Assembly (NCBI GenBank): GCA_038120095.1
Contig: JAYOKZ010000003.1
Span: forward strand, 1 to 64,000
Direction of reading: 5' to 3'
Source: UBA2589 sp038120095
GTDB taxonomy: Bacteria; Gemmatimonadota; Gemmatimonadetes; Longimicrobiales; Gaopeijiaceae
Length of the DNA: 64,000 nt
Each line of letters starts with the position of its first letter. The first letter of the stretch is position 1. The notes beneath the pieces are model-generated. The model was not told the origin of the DNA. It was given only the letters and a program-made list of their open reading frames with translations, and made no database searches. This document shows positions 1 to 8,182 of this stretch, one piece after another. The position numbers and the translations under genes were made by a program.

Positions 1-72
1 GCGGTGGAGCTCGACGTGCCGATCGTGGCGGAGTGGGGGGTGGGGACGAGCTGGTCCGAGTGCAAGGGTTAG
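1..72 (+). CDS. polA: DNA polymerase I, C-terminal end only
   Basis: The reading frame is open from the first base and stops with TAG at 70-72, giving 23 residues that include LDVPIVAEWGVGTSW. This closely resembles the last residues of family A DNA polymerase I, where a conserved LDVPL.VEVG.G..W segment ends the palm/fingers domain. The rest of the gene lies outside the window. Its stop overlaps by a few bases the stop of the convergent methyltransferase gene. The match is short but specific. It would be wrong only if another protein shared this C-terminal signature. Confidence 0.72.
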   Translation, partial: AVELDVPIVAEWGVGTSWSECKG

Positions 73-743
73 CCCCGGGAGGTCTCGTAGATGGCCCACG
101 GCACAGGCCAGCGTGTTCGGCTGAGCGCTACCCCCCGCTTCCGCTCGCGCCAACCTTCCCTCGCTGCCAGCGGCCGGAATTCCGCATCGTTCAGATAGAC
201 GATGGTCAGATGCTGTCCGCGGCCGCTGACCGCCGACGAAATGTTCTTTACGACTGTATGCAGCGTATCGCCGACGAAAGGCTTGAAGAAGAACAGCAGG
301 TTCGTGGCCGCTGGCAGCGAGTACGACGCGGCGTTGGCCTGCAGAGCTTGAAAAGGGCCATCGCTCGAAGCCTTGAACGCCGCGAGGTTAAGCCGGGCTT
401 GCTCTACCAGTCGTGGCTGAAGCTCAATGCCTGTTCCAGAAGCAGCACCAAGCGCCGCGGCTACCAGGAGCGCTCTGCCTGCGCCGCAGCCGTAATCGAC
501 CAGATGAGAATGTCTTCCCACGCCGGCCTCACGAAAGACGGAGATGAGCGTCACGTAGGAGGTTGGCACGTACGATATCTGGTCATCATCGACCTCCCCA
601 TCCGCTGGGTTCATCGGCCCCGGCAGGGTGTCGACGCCCATCCATCGCTCGCACAGCGACGAAATGATCGCCTGACTGTAGCCGGACAAACCGAATTCTG
701 TGATGTAGGCTCTTGCATTTCGCAGTGAGCGCGAATCGATCAT
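69..743 (-). CDS. class I SAM-dependent methyltransferase
   Basis: Predicted protein of 224 residues. The Rossmann motif I VDYGCGAGRALLVAA, followed by an acidic residue at the end of strand 2 (GTGIELQP), identifies a class I S-adenosylmethionine-dependent methyltransferase. The substrate cannot be read from the sequence. The ATG at 743 was preferred to an in-frame ATG at 875 because the upstream stretch would run into the promoter region of the divergent ssb gene and has no domain content. No strong ribosome binding site is visible. It converges with the polA tail at its 3' end. The family call is firm; the function is unknown. Confidence 0.8.
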   Translation of the reverse strand: MIDSRSLRNARAYITEFGLSGYSQAIISSLCERWMGVDTLPGPMNPADGEVDDDQISYVPTSYVTLISVFREAGVGRHSHLVDYGCGAGRALLVAAALGAASGTGIELQPRLVEQARLNLAAFKASSDGPFQALQANAASYSLPAATNLLFFFKPFVGDTLHTVVKNISSAVSGRGQHLTIVYLNDAEFRPLAAREGWRERKRGVALSRTRWPVPWAIYETSRG

Positions 744-892
744 CAGTGAATTTCTGTGAGTGCCGAGCAATGCTTGGCCCGCAACATCTATCAGTTGGTC
801 CCGGCGCGCCATGTGGTGGTCCGCGTTTTCCCTCCATCCTGTCCTGCAAGCCCGCACCGGAACGCGGGCCGTCATCAGGCAGGGAGGAGCTC

Positions 893-1239
893 ATGGCTCG
901 ATCCGTGAATCGGATCACTTTGATCGGAAACGTCGGCAGGGACCCGGACATCCAGCAGACGAAGAATGGCACGAAGGTCGCCCACGTTTCGTTGGCGACG
1001 AATCGAAGGGTAGCCTCGGGCGCGGAGGGGGAGGAGCGCACGGATTGGCATCGCCTGACGCTCTGGAACAAGCAGGCGCAATTCGCAGAGGACTACGTCC
1101 GTACGGGTGATCGCGTGTACATCGACGGGCGGCTGGAATACGACACCTATGAGCGTGACGGGGTCGTGATTCCGACGGCTGAGGTGATCGTGCGCGAGGT
1201 GGTCATTCTGAGTTCGAAGGAGGTGCCCGGTGACGAGGC
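893..1239 (+). CDS. ssb: single-stranded DNA-binding protein, truncated at assembly gap
   Basis: About 115 residues of an OB-fold single-stranded DNA-binding protein, which coats single-stranded DNA in replication and repair. The start MARSVNRITLIGNVGRDP is typical of bacterial SSB, and the middle (TDWHRLTLWNKQAQF, GDRVYIDGRLEYDTYE) carries the conserved OB strands and the W.R...W aromatic positions. The ATG at 893 follows a good Shine-Dalgarno sequence (AGGGAGGAG). The reading frame enters a 10-N gap after VPGDE. Beyond the gap lies G-rich low-complexity sequence, and the usual acidic C-terminal tip (DDxPF) is not found. The gene is therefore broken by assembly, probably not in the organism. 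Confidence 0.9.
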
Positions 1240-1249
1240 NNNNNNNNNN
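1240..1249. other. assembly gap (10 N)
   Basis: Ten undetermined bases interrupt the ssb gene. The true distance between the flanking sequences is unknown. Confidence 0.99.
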
Positions 1250-1360
1250 GGGTGGTTGTTCGGGTTTTTTGGGTGGGGGGGGCGGGGGGCCGCGCCCCCG
1301 GCGGGGGGGGCTTCCGGGGGGTTGGGTGGGTGGGGGGGGGCGGGGGGCCCCGCCACCTCT
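1250..1360. other. G-rich low-complexity stretch, probable assembly artefact
   Basis: Directly after the N gap the sequence consists of long G runs broken by short T, C and GC tracts, unlike anything else in the window. In the ssb frame it would encode a Gly/Trp/Ala-rich tail with no acidic tip. SSB linkers are naturally Gly-rich, so part of it may derive from the real linker, but the homopolymer runs suggest poor base quality at a contig end. No gene is assigned here. Confidence 0.6.
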
Positions 1361-1422
1361 GCACTCGAGATCGCCACTCCCCCCGCCATGGTCCCGGGAG
1401 ACCACAGGGATCGGTCGATGCC

Positions 1423-3516
1423 CTAGAGCCAGCTGCGGAAGTGGGGTGCGACCGAAAGCATGAGTTCCCATCCGGATCCCCGCACGGCACGACCGATATC
1501 GAGGTAGGTCGAGTCCCAGCCGATCGCGAGGCCGAGGCCGACGGTGCCGCGCACGCCGTCGGACTCGGCTGCCCTCCAGTCGGTCGGCAGCGACGAAGGA
1601 TCGGCGAGGCGCGTGGATCCTGCCGCGGCGAACGCGCGAAGACCGAGATACGGCGGGCGAATCGGAACGGTGCCCTCGAGTCTGCCGAGCCAGTAGCCGT
1701 TTCCGACGAATGCGCGATAGTCATGCCCGAGCAGCGTGTGTCGTCCCCCCAGGAGAAACAGGGCCTGCACCGGCGCGTCGGCGCCCATCAGGCCACCGGC
1801 GAGCGACACCCGTGCACGCCACTGCTGCTCCCGGTCGTTGATGTCCCAGGTCACGGTTCCGCCGACCGCCGCAAATGTCTGATCCTCGAGACGACCTGCT
1901 GTGGCGGACATGTCGGCAGTCCCCGATGCCGGCAGGGGGAGGCTCGTCGCTACGGTGAGAGACGTCAGAATCCCGGTGTCGATCGAGCGGATGGGCCGAA
2001 CGTCCGTTCCAGGCTCGGACAGTACGTCTCGAGCGGGAACGTGCTCCTCCCATCGAGCCGTTACGGATGTGGATTTGTCGGGCTGCCGCTGGAGGGTCAG
2101 CGAAACGCCCCGGCGGAAAAAGGGGTCGAGAAAATCACCCCCTCCGGTGGCAGCAGAGATGGTATTCTCCAGCTGTGTCGCCCCGGGATGACCTCCGATG
2201 TCGCCCAACCTGTTCCAGAACAGGTCGATGGTTGGCCGAATGCCGGATGCCTCCGTCTTGATGGTCATGGCCCCGGAGGCTCGGTCACGACCGAAGGCGT
2301 ATCCCCCTGTCGCTCGAACGATGACATCACCGGCCGGGCGCCAGGACAGACCGCCTCCGGCGAAGAAGCCCTCGGCACGATTGTACCGTGCGAAGTCCGA
2401 TATACGGGCGATGTACGGTCGGAGAGGAGACAACCCAGTCAGAACGTGCTGCTCGGCGACTGCGCGGACATCACGCTCGACGCCCTCCAGAGACGGCGAT
2501 GTACGAACGTTCCCGTCATCCAGTTCAGCAAAGAGGCCCCGCTCGAACGGAAAGGTGCTTCGCTGAAACACCGGGACCGTGCCGACGGGCGGACCCCGAA
2601 GAACGCGCTCCGGCACCCCGACATTGAAGTCGTAGTCACGCACGTCGAGAGTCGTTCGGATGGTACTGCCCGCCAGGATGTCGAAGAACGGCGTTTCCCG
2701 GCGAAGTTCGATCTCCTGCCGGTAGGGGAGCCACCATTCGCCCATCCACAACGAGTTGTCGGTGGCGATCCGGATGTAATCGAGATAAGGGTCGACGTAG
2801 GAGGCGGGTGTGAACGAAAAGTTCATCCGAACGATGGCGGCTCGATCCCGATCCATGAGGACGGTACCCACAAACCCGGGGGCTTCCATGTCACGGGGTC
2901 GCACGCGGACTTCGTAGACCTGGATGTCCTCCCCGTCGGCGGTGTAGCTGATACGAAGCGAGTCGGAGAGCTGAAAGTCGTAGAGCTCCTCGCCCAGAGG
3001 TCCGAGCGGGTGAGCGACGGCCTCCACCTCGTCTCCGTCTCCGAGGCGGATGAAGTCACCGAAGTCGTCCTGCACCACGGTGAGGTGATCGAGATGGTAG
3101 CGGATATTGGTGGGGAGCAGCAGCTCGTCTCGACGGCCGACGATGCGCTGGCGGGCGGTGTTCGGCGACTGGAAGTACAGGTCGAGCGCGACCTGGTCGA
3201 CCTTCACGAGAAGACGGTCCTTCGGGTCGGCGCGATCCACGAAGAAGTACACGTAGCCTTGTGCTTTGCTCGTGTAGCTGCGGAACTCGGGATCGACGGC
3301 GGTCGAGCTTCGGAGAGTCCGGGCCCGTCGGACGAGGTCGAGCACGGCGGCCCCGTTCCACTCGGCGGTCGTGTCCTGAGCCACGGCGTGCGTGGCAGCC
3401 CCGGTGCCGAGTGCGAGGCTGAATGCGAGGAGCGGTGCGACGGCGGGATACCTGCGCAGTCTCCGACCTCCATGATGCCTGGAAGGAGGGCGATGATGTC
3501 TGGTCGGAGGGCTCAT
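1423..3516 (-). CDS. outer-membrane beta-barrel protein, Omp85/surface-antigen-like
   Basis: Protein of 697 residues from the ATG at 3516. An Arg/His-rich N-terminus and hydrophobic signal segment end at AVAQ, predicting export. Residues about 60-330 form a mixed beta domain with features of DUF5686-like periplasmic regions (VYEVRVRPRDMEAPGFVGTV, then a long acidic-aromatic strand series). The C-terminal half alternates in the way of barrel strands. It has a BamA/D15-like segment (LFLLGGRHTLLGHDYRAFVG, then LEGTVPIRPPYLGLRAF) and ends in a short aromatic strand, FRSWL. It probably sits in the outer membrane. Cargo or substrate cannot be inferred. The gene stands alone, downstream of and on the same strand as the sigma-factor gene but separated from it by a terminator. 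Confidence 0.78.
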   Translation of the reverse strand: MSPPTRHHRPPSRHHGGRRLRRYPAVAPLLAFSLALGTGAATHAVAQDTTAEWNGAAVLDLVRRARTLRSSTAVDPEFRSYTSKAQGYVYFFVDRADPKDRLLVKVDQVALDLYFQSPNTARQRIVGRRDELLLPTNIRYHLDHLTVVQDDFGDFIRLGDGDEVEAVAHPLGPLGEELYDFQLSDSLRISYTADGEDIQVYEVRVRPRDMEAPGFVGTVLMDRDRAAIVRMNFSFTPASYVDPYLDYIRIATDNSLWMGEWWLPYRQEIELRRETPFFDILAGSTIRTTLDVRDYDFNVGVPERVLRGPPVGTVPVFQRSTFPFERGLFAELDDGNVRTSPSLEGVERDVRAVAEQHVLTGLSPLRPYIARISDFARYNRAEGFFAGGGLSWRPAGDVIVRATGGYAFGRDRASGAMTIKTEASGIRPTIDLFWNRLGDIGGHPGATQLENTISAATGGGDFLDPFFRRGVSLTLQRQPDKSTSVTARWEEHVPARDVLSEPGTDVRPIRSIDTGILTSLTVATSLPLPASGTADMSATAGRLEDQTFAAVGGTVTWDINDREQQWRARVSLAGGLMGADAPVQALFLLGGRHTLLGHDYRAFVGNGYWLGRLEGTVPIRPPYLGLRAFAAAGSTRLADPSSLPTDWRAAESDGVRGTVGLGLAIGWDSTYLDIGRAVRGSGWELMLSVAPHFRSWL

Positions 3517-3596
3517 GCCGTCATGGTCGTGACGATGCGCAGTGCATGGCACCACCGATTCCGAGAGGTCCACCGCGGAACTCGCCGCCAACGACA

Positions 3597-3627
3597 AAGG
3601 GCCCCGTCCGTTCGGACAGGGCCCCAC
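3597..3627 (-). terminator. rho-independent terminator of the sigma-factor gene
   Basis: An 11-bp stem with one mismatch (arms GGGCCCCGTCC and GGACAGGGCCC around a GTTC loop) lies 55 bases past the stop of the minus-strand sigma gene. Read on the minus strand it is followed by TTTGT. Position and orientation fit termination of that gene before the barrel-protein gene. Confidence 0.7.
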
Positions 3628-3680
3628 GTGAAACCGAGAGTCGCAGCTCGACCCTCGCATCGACTCGTGCCGTCAGAGGC

Positions 3681-4541
3681 TCAGTTCGCGTTCCAGAATC
3701 CGGAGAGCGATTCGCCATGCGGGCTCTCACGAAGCTTCTCGAATGCCCGGTTCCGGATCTGACGAATCCGCTCGCGGGTCACCCCGAGCAGTGAACCGAT
3801 TTCTTCGAGCGTCCGCTCTTCACCATCATCCAGACCGTAGTACAGGTAGAGGATCTTTCGCTCGCGCTCCGTCAGGTAGCTCTCGAACATCGTCTCCAGG
3901 AACTCTCGACGCGCGATGGCCTCGACGTCCTCTTCGATGTCCGCCGCGGCCGCGCCCGCGAAGCGCTCACCGAAGCTGGCGCTGTCCCGATCACCTCGAT
4001 CGATCGGTGCATCGAGGCTCAGCTCAGAGGCCGCAACGCGACGAAGTGCACGAATCGTGTCGACCGGCTCGTCCATCTCGCGTGCGATCTCGAGATCCGT
4101 TGGCTGACGCCCGAGCATCTGGGTCAACGCCGTGTTGGTCCGAGCCAGCTTCGCGAGATTCGAGTTCTGGTTCAGGGGGATACGAACGGAACGGGTCTGT
4201 TCGGCCAGTGCCTGAAGCACTGTCTGGCGGATCCACCAGACTGCGTAGGAGATGAACTTCACACCCTTGTCGGGATCGAACTTCTTGACCGCCTTGAGCA
4301 GTCCCTCGTTCCCGATGCAGACGAGTTCAGCGAGACCCAATCCACGACCCTGGTACTTCTTCACGTATGAGATGACGAAGCGGAGGTTGGCCGTCACCAG
4401 ACGTTCGGCAGCCTCCTTGTCGCCCTCACGCGCTCGACGGGCGAGCTCACGCTCCTCCCGGGGATCTTGAATCAGGGGGTACTTCTCGACGTCCTGCAGG
4501 TACTGGTCGAACGAGTCCAGGCCACGGGAGGAAGAAAACAT
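3681..4541 (-). CDS. RNA polymerase sigma factor, RpoD/RpoS-like, without region 1.1
   Basis: Protein of 286 residues that directs core RNA polymerase to promoters. Region 1.2 (SFDQYLQDVEKYPLI), regions 2.1-2.4 (NLRFVISYVKKYQGRGLG through KFISYAVWWIRQTV), region 3 (PTDLEIAREM) and region 4.2 (ERTLEEIGSLLGVTRERIRQI) are all present. Region 1.1 is absent, as in group 2 factors and short primary sigmas. Region 2.2 reads ELVCIGNEGLL where the usual form is DLIQEGNIGL, changing the Gln-Glu pair that contacts the beta-prime clamp. A terminator follows the gene. A weak AT-rich promoter candidate lies about 120 bases upstream. Whether it is primary or alternative cannot be decided from the sequence, because a second RpoD-like factor lies at 32425-33330. 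Confidence 0.93.
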   Translation of the reverse strand: MFSSSRGLDSFDQYLQDVEKYPLIQDPREERELARRAREGDKEAAERLVTANLRFVISYVKKYQGRGLGLAELVCIGNEGLLKAVKKFDPDKGVKFISYAVWWIRQTVLQALAEQTRSVRIPLNQNSNLAKLARTNTALTQMLGRQPTDLEIAREMDEPVDTIRALRRVAASELSLDAPIDRGDRDSASFGERFAGAAAADIEEDVEAIARREFLETMFESYLTERERKILYLYYGLDDGEERTLEEIGSLLGVTRERIRQIRNRAFEKLRESPHGESLSGFWNAN

Positions 4542-4656
4542 TCGTTTCTGCCGATCCTCGATCTGCGGGTCGAAGAGGACTGACCGAGGTCAGAAAACCC
4601 CCCTGCCACTCAGCGTCGGAGAGGCCGGAAGGGGGGTCGTCAGGCGGTCAGTTAGA

Positions 4657-4686
4657 TCTGTAAACAAGCGAAACCGAATGTGTAAA
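4657..4686 (-). promoter_or_regulatory. candidate sigma-70-type promoter for the sigma-factor gene
   Basis: Read on the minus strand, TTTACA (4686-4681) is followed after 18 bases by TACAGA (4662-4657), in the only AT-rich patch of the 259-bp spacer 4542-4800. The spacing fits a -35/-10 pair and the direction fits transcription of the sigma gene starting at 4541. The -10 match is weak. Nothing else was recognised in this spacer. Confidence 0.3.
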
Positions 4687-4800
4687 TGTGTGTTTCCGCG
4701 GTCAAGGATTTTTTTTTGGCCGATGGACGCCCCTGTGCCGCGCTAGACCGAAGTTGTCCCGCGTCGGGGCGGATGAACCGCGGAGGAGTGACCCTCCTCG

Positions 4801-5784
4801 TCAGTGGAGGGGGTCGAACTCGCCACGGAGGCTCTCCATGCCCGGACCCTGTGAGCCGATGAGGAGAAAGGGTGTCAGACCATCTGATGTGAGGTCGATC
4901 CGTCGAAACAGCCCATCGTCTCGCACGGCGTCTCTGCCGACCCCATCGAGTTTGATCGAGCGCGGCGAGCCGCCTCGACCCGAGAGGAAGATGGGGCAGC
5001 CCCCGCCGGCGATGATCCATCCGATCTCGAAGCGGCGAGCGCCGTGAAGGCGCCAACCCGCAGCCCGGGTCCCCCGCAGCACCCCGCCTCCGACGAGAGG
5101 GTCACCGCTGCCCAGCGTGCTCCTGACCCAATCCGGGAGTACGTCCCATGCCGTCCATCCCTTTGGCTGAAAAGGTCCCATCATGTGGCTGGCCCCGAGC
5201 CAGATCGCGAACCAGAACGCTCGGAGCAGCGACGGGGTTTCTCTGAGAACCAGCAGCCACATGATCAGAGGGATCGAGATCGCCAGCGGTGAGGCGTCGA
5301 GTGACAGCGTTACCAGCCCCACCACGAGGATGTCTTCCGCCAGCGATACCAGAAGAGTCGACGGGCCTCTCCCCACACTCATCCACCGAAGTACGGAGGC
5401 GCCGCTGCGCATCCCGTGGGCCGTCGAAGCGAGCAGTGCCGCAACGATGGCACCAGCACCGATCGCCATGGGGTCATGCCCGTCCAGGAGCAGGAGAGCC
5501 AGCAGAGCACCCGACATCGGTCGGATCACGGCGTGGATCGCGCCCCATGCCAAGGCGGGAGTCGAAAAACGCTCGGCTGCGAATTCGAGCAGATAGAGTA
5601 CGCCGAGGATGATCAGAACCACGGGTGAGTCGAGATCCCCCAGCGCGCCCGGCAACGGGACCGGCCAGAAGCCCAGCGTTGGCGCGGCCCCGATGAGCAA
5701 CAGCGTGAGGTAGAGATCGATCCCGGCTGCGATGGCAAGCGGTGTCAGAATCAGGATCTCGGGGGCGATCATCGGTACCGGCAT
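4801..5784 (-). CDS. DUF4126-family integral membrane protein
   Basis: Protein of 327 residues from the ATG at 5784. The first two thirds contain about six hydrophobic segments in the DUF4126 pattern: an N-terminal ITP.A...ID.Y-like helix (LTPLAIAAGIDLYLTLLLIG), an LLEFAAERFSTPALAWGAIHAVIRP segment and HGMRSGASVLRW. The C-terminal 110 residues (from about 218) are hydrophilic and beta-rich and extend beyond the DUF4126 core. The family has no known biochemical function and is located in the inner membrane. The gene is divergent from maeB with a 106-bp spacer. The family call is reasonably sure; the role is unknown. Confidence 0.75.
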   Translation of the reverse strand: MPVPMIAPEILILTPLAIAAGIDLYLTLLLIGAAPTLGFWPVPLPGALGDLDSPVVLIILGVLYLLEFAAERFSTPALAWGAIHAVIRPMSGALLALLLLDGHDPMAIGAGAIVAALLASTAHGMRSGASVLRWMSVGRGPSTLLVSLAEDILVVGLVTLSLDASPLAISIPLIMWLLVLRETPSLLRAFWFAIWLGASHMMGPFQPKGWTAWDVLPDWVRSTLGSGDPLVGGGVLRGTRAAGWRLHGARRFEIGWIIAGGGCPIFLSGRGGSPRSIKLDGVGRDAVRDDGLFRRIDLTSDGLTPFLLIGSQGPGMESLRGEFDPLH

Positions 5785-5890
5785 GGCCTTGTTTTGACAG
5801 CGCGATGGAGTTGCGTCAGGATCACCATCGCGTGGATCCGTTGCGGGTGACCCGGGCTGCAAGCCCGACTACCGACAGGCTGTAGATACC

Positions 5891-8155
5891 ATGTCCGACC
5901 GTCGTCAGGAAGCGCTCGACTATCACGAGGATGGGCGCCCGGGAAAGATCGCGATCGTTCCGACCAAATCGGTCGCGACGGCGAGAGATCTCACGCTCGC
6001 GTACTCACCCGGTGTTGCAGAGCCGTGTCTCGAGATCGCGAAAAACCCCGACGATGTCTTCCGGTACACCGCGCGAGGGAACCTCGTCGCGGTCGTGTCG
6101 AACGGAACGGCGGTACTCGGGCTTGGCAACATCGGGCCGATGGCGTCAAAGCCCGTCATGGAAGGCAAAGGGGTCCTCTTCAAGAGCTTTGCGGACATCG
6201 ACGTCTTCGATCTCGAGGTTGGCTCGGAAAAGGCCGAGGATATGATCCGCTTCTGCGAGCTTCTCGAGCCGACGGTCGGCGGGATCAATCTCGAGGATAT
6301 CTCGGCGCCGGACTGCTTCGTCATCGAGCGCACGCTTCGGGAACGCCTCGACATCCCGGTCTTCCATGACGACCAGCACGGTACGGCGATCATCGCGGGT
6401 GCAGCGCTGATCAATGCACTGGAAATCACGGGAAAGACGCTGGAAGGCGTACGGGTCGTCTTCAGTGGAGCGGGCGCATCCGCTCTTTCGACGGCCGAGC
6501 ATTTCCAGCGACTGGGCGTGCCGAAGGAGCACATGCTGATCGTGGACTCGAAGGGAGTCATCCACGAGGGCCGCGAGGAGGGGATGAACGAGTACAAGGC
6601 GCCCTTCGCGGTGGCGACGGATCGGCGCACGCTCGCTGAGGCGTTCGAGGGAGCGGATGTATTCGTGGGACTCTCGGTGAAGGGGCTCGTTTCGGCGGAG
6701 ATGGTGAAGTCCATGGCCCCCGACCCGATCATTTTCGCGCTCGCGAATCCGGACCCCGAGATTCTGCCGGAGGATGTCGCCGCAATCAGGGATGACGCGA
6801 TCATGGCGACGGGTCGCTCGGACTACCCGAACCAGGTGAACAACGTCCTCGGGTTTCCCTTCATTTTCCGAGGGGCGCTGGATGTCCGGGCCCGGGGGAT
6901 CAACCCGGCCATGATGCTCGCGGCAACCCGGGCGCTCGCGTCGCTCGCCCGTGAACAGGTGCCGGAGTCCGTGAAAGGAGCCTATGAGGGAACCGATCTG
7001 TCGTTCGGTCGCGAGTACCTCATCCCGAAACCCTTTGATCGGCGTGTCCTGTATCATGTGGCCCCCGCCGTGGCCGAGGCGGCCATGGACAGCGGTGTCG
7101 CGAGGATCGACCTGGATCTGGACGAATATCGCGACCGCCTGCGCGCGAAGCTCGGACCGGGATACCAGATCATGCGGGACATGCGGGAGCGGGCCCGCCG
7201 GCGAAAGGCTCGAGTCGTGTTCCCGGAGGGACACAACGACACCATCATCCGTGCCGCGGGCCAGCTGCTTGCCGACGGTATCTGCCATCCGGTACTCCTG
7301 GGTCGCGCACCGAGGATCGCGGAAAAGGCCGCGGCTCTCGGCGTGGACCTGGAGGGCGTCGAGATCCTGTATGCGGCGACGTGCGACGAAGATCGGCGTC
7401 GGTATGCGGATCAGCTCTTCGAGAAGCGGGCCCGCAAGGGTCTCACGCTCTCGGAGGCGCAGTGGAACCTCTTCAAGCCCATCTACTTCGCAGCCAGTAT
7501 GCTCGAGAACGGCGAAGTCGATGCCCTCGTGTCGGGAATCGAGGCCAACTATGCCGAAGCGTTGCGCCCGTGCCTTCAGGTGATCGGACCGCGACCGGGT
7601 GGCACGGGACGGGTGGCGGGGCTGTACATGCTGGCGTTCCCGAACCGGGATCTGCTGTTCTTCGCCGACACGACCGTGAACATCGCGCCCGATGCCCGGG
7701 GCCTTGCCGAGATCGCAGTGCAGACGGCCGATTTCGTGCGGGATCTCGGCATCAAGCCGCGTGTGGCGATGGTGACGTTCTCGAATTTCGGCTCCGTGAA
7801 TCACGACGAAGCGCATCGGGTCGCGGCCGCGGTGGACATGGTTCGCACCATGGATCCCGACCTGGAGGTCGACGGCGAGATGCAGGCGGACACAGCGGTC
7901 GATTTCGTGAAACTGGCGCGGACCTACCCGTTCGCCCGCTTGACCGGACCGGCGAACGTTCTGGTCTTCTCGCGGCTTTCGGCGGCCAATGCCGCGTACA
8001 AGCTGCTCGATGAGCTGGGCGGTGCGGACGCCATCGGCCCGGTTCTGCTGGGGATGGCCAAGCCCGTGCATGTTCTCCAGCGGGGGTCGTCACTGCGTAA
8101 TGTGATGAATCTCGCGACGGTCGCCTCCGTCGACTGGCAGGCGCGAAACCGATGA
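5891..8155 (+). CDS. maeB: malic enzyme fused to phosphotransacetylase domain
   Basis: Protein of 754 residues. The N-terminal half is an NAD(P)-dependent malic enzyme that decarboxylates malate to pyruvate, linking the TCA cycle to pyruvate. Evidence includes AYSPGVAEPCLEI, GKGVLFKSFADIDVFDLEV with the catalytic Lys and metal Asp region, FHDDQHGTAII, and the dinucleotide motif VFSGAGASALS. The C-terminal 330 residues, from MRERARRRKARVVFPEG, match the phosphotransacetylase domain found in MaeB-type enzymes, where it is thought to be regulatory (acetyl-CoA sensing) rather than catalytic. Length is normal for MaeB. It is a single gene, with a convergent neighbour 27 bp downstream. Confidence 0.96.
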   Translation: MSDRRQEALDYHEDGRPGKIAIVPTKSVATARDLTLAYSPGVAEPCLEIAKNPDDVFRYTARGNLVAVVSNGTAVLGLGNIGPMASKPVMEGKGVLFKSFADIDVFDLEVGSEKAEDMIRFCELLEPTVGGINLEDISAPDCFVIERTLRERLDIPVFHDDQHGTAIIAGAALINALEITGKTLEGVRVVFSGAGASALSTAEHFQRLGVPKEHMLIVDSKGVIHEGREEGMNEYKAPFAVATDRRTLAEAFEGADVFVGLSVKGLVSAEMVKSMAPDPIIFALANPDPEILPEDVAAIRDDAIMATGRSDYPNQVNNVLGFPFIFRGALDVRARGINPAMMLAATRALASLAREQVPESVKGAYEGTDLSFGREYLIPKPFDRRVLYHVAPAVAEAAMDSGVARIDLDLDEYRDRLRAKLGPGYQIMRDMRERARRRKARVVFPEGHNDTIIRAAGQLLADGICHPVLLGRAPRIAEKAAALGVDLEGVEILYAATCDEDRRRYADQLFEKRARKGLTLSEAQWNLFKPIYFAASMLENGEVDALVSGIEANYAEALRPCLQVIGPRPGGTGRVAGLYMLAFPNRDLLFFADTTVNIAPDARGLAEIAVQTADFVRDLGIKPRVAMVTFSNFGSVNHDEAHRVAAAVDMVRTMDPDLEVDGEMQADTAVDFVKLARTYPFARLTGPANVLVFSRLSAANAAYKLLDELGGADAIGPVLLGMAKPVHVLQRGSSLRNVMNLATVASVDWQARNR

Positions 8156-8182
8156 CTGCGGGGAGGTCCTGACGGGTCAGGC

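Noticed and set aside
1252..3762. 836-codon open frame on the plus strand
   Set aside because: It is antisense to the outer-membrane barrel gene, begins in the G-rich junk and has no recognisable domains; long antisense frames are expected at this GC content.
4783..4799. GAGGAG/CTCCTC hairpin after the DUF4126 gene as terminator
   Set aside because: Six base pairs only and no T-tract on the minus strand.
6146..8071. 641-codon open frame on the minus strand
   Set aside because: It lies entirely opposite maeB, is Arg/His-rich and without motifs.
8168..8181. CCTGACGGGTCAGG palindrome between maeB and its convergent neighbour
   Set aside because: The five-base-pair stem is too short to call a terminator.
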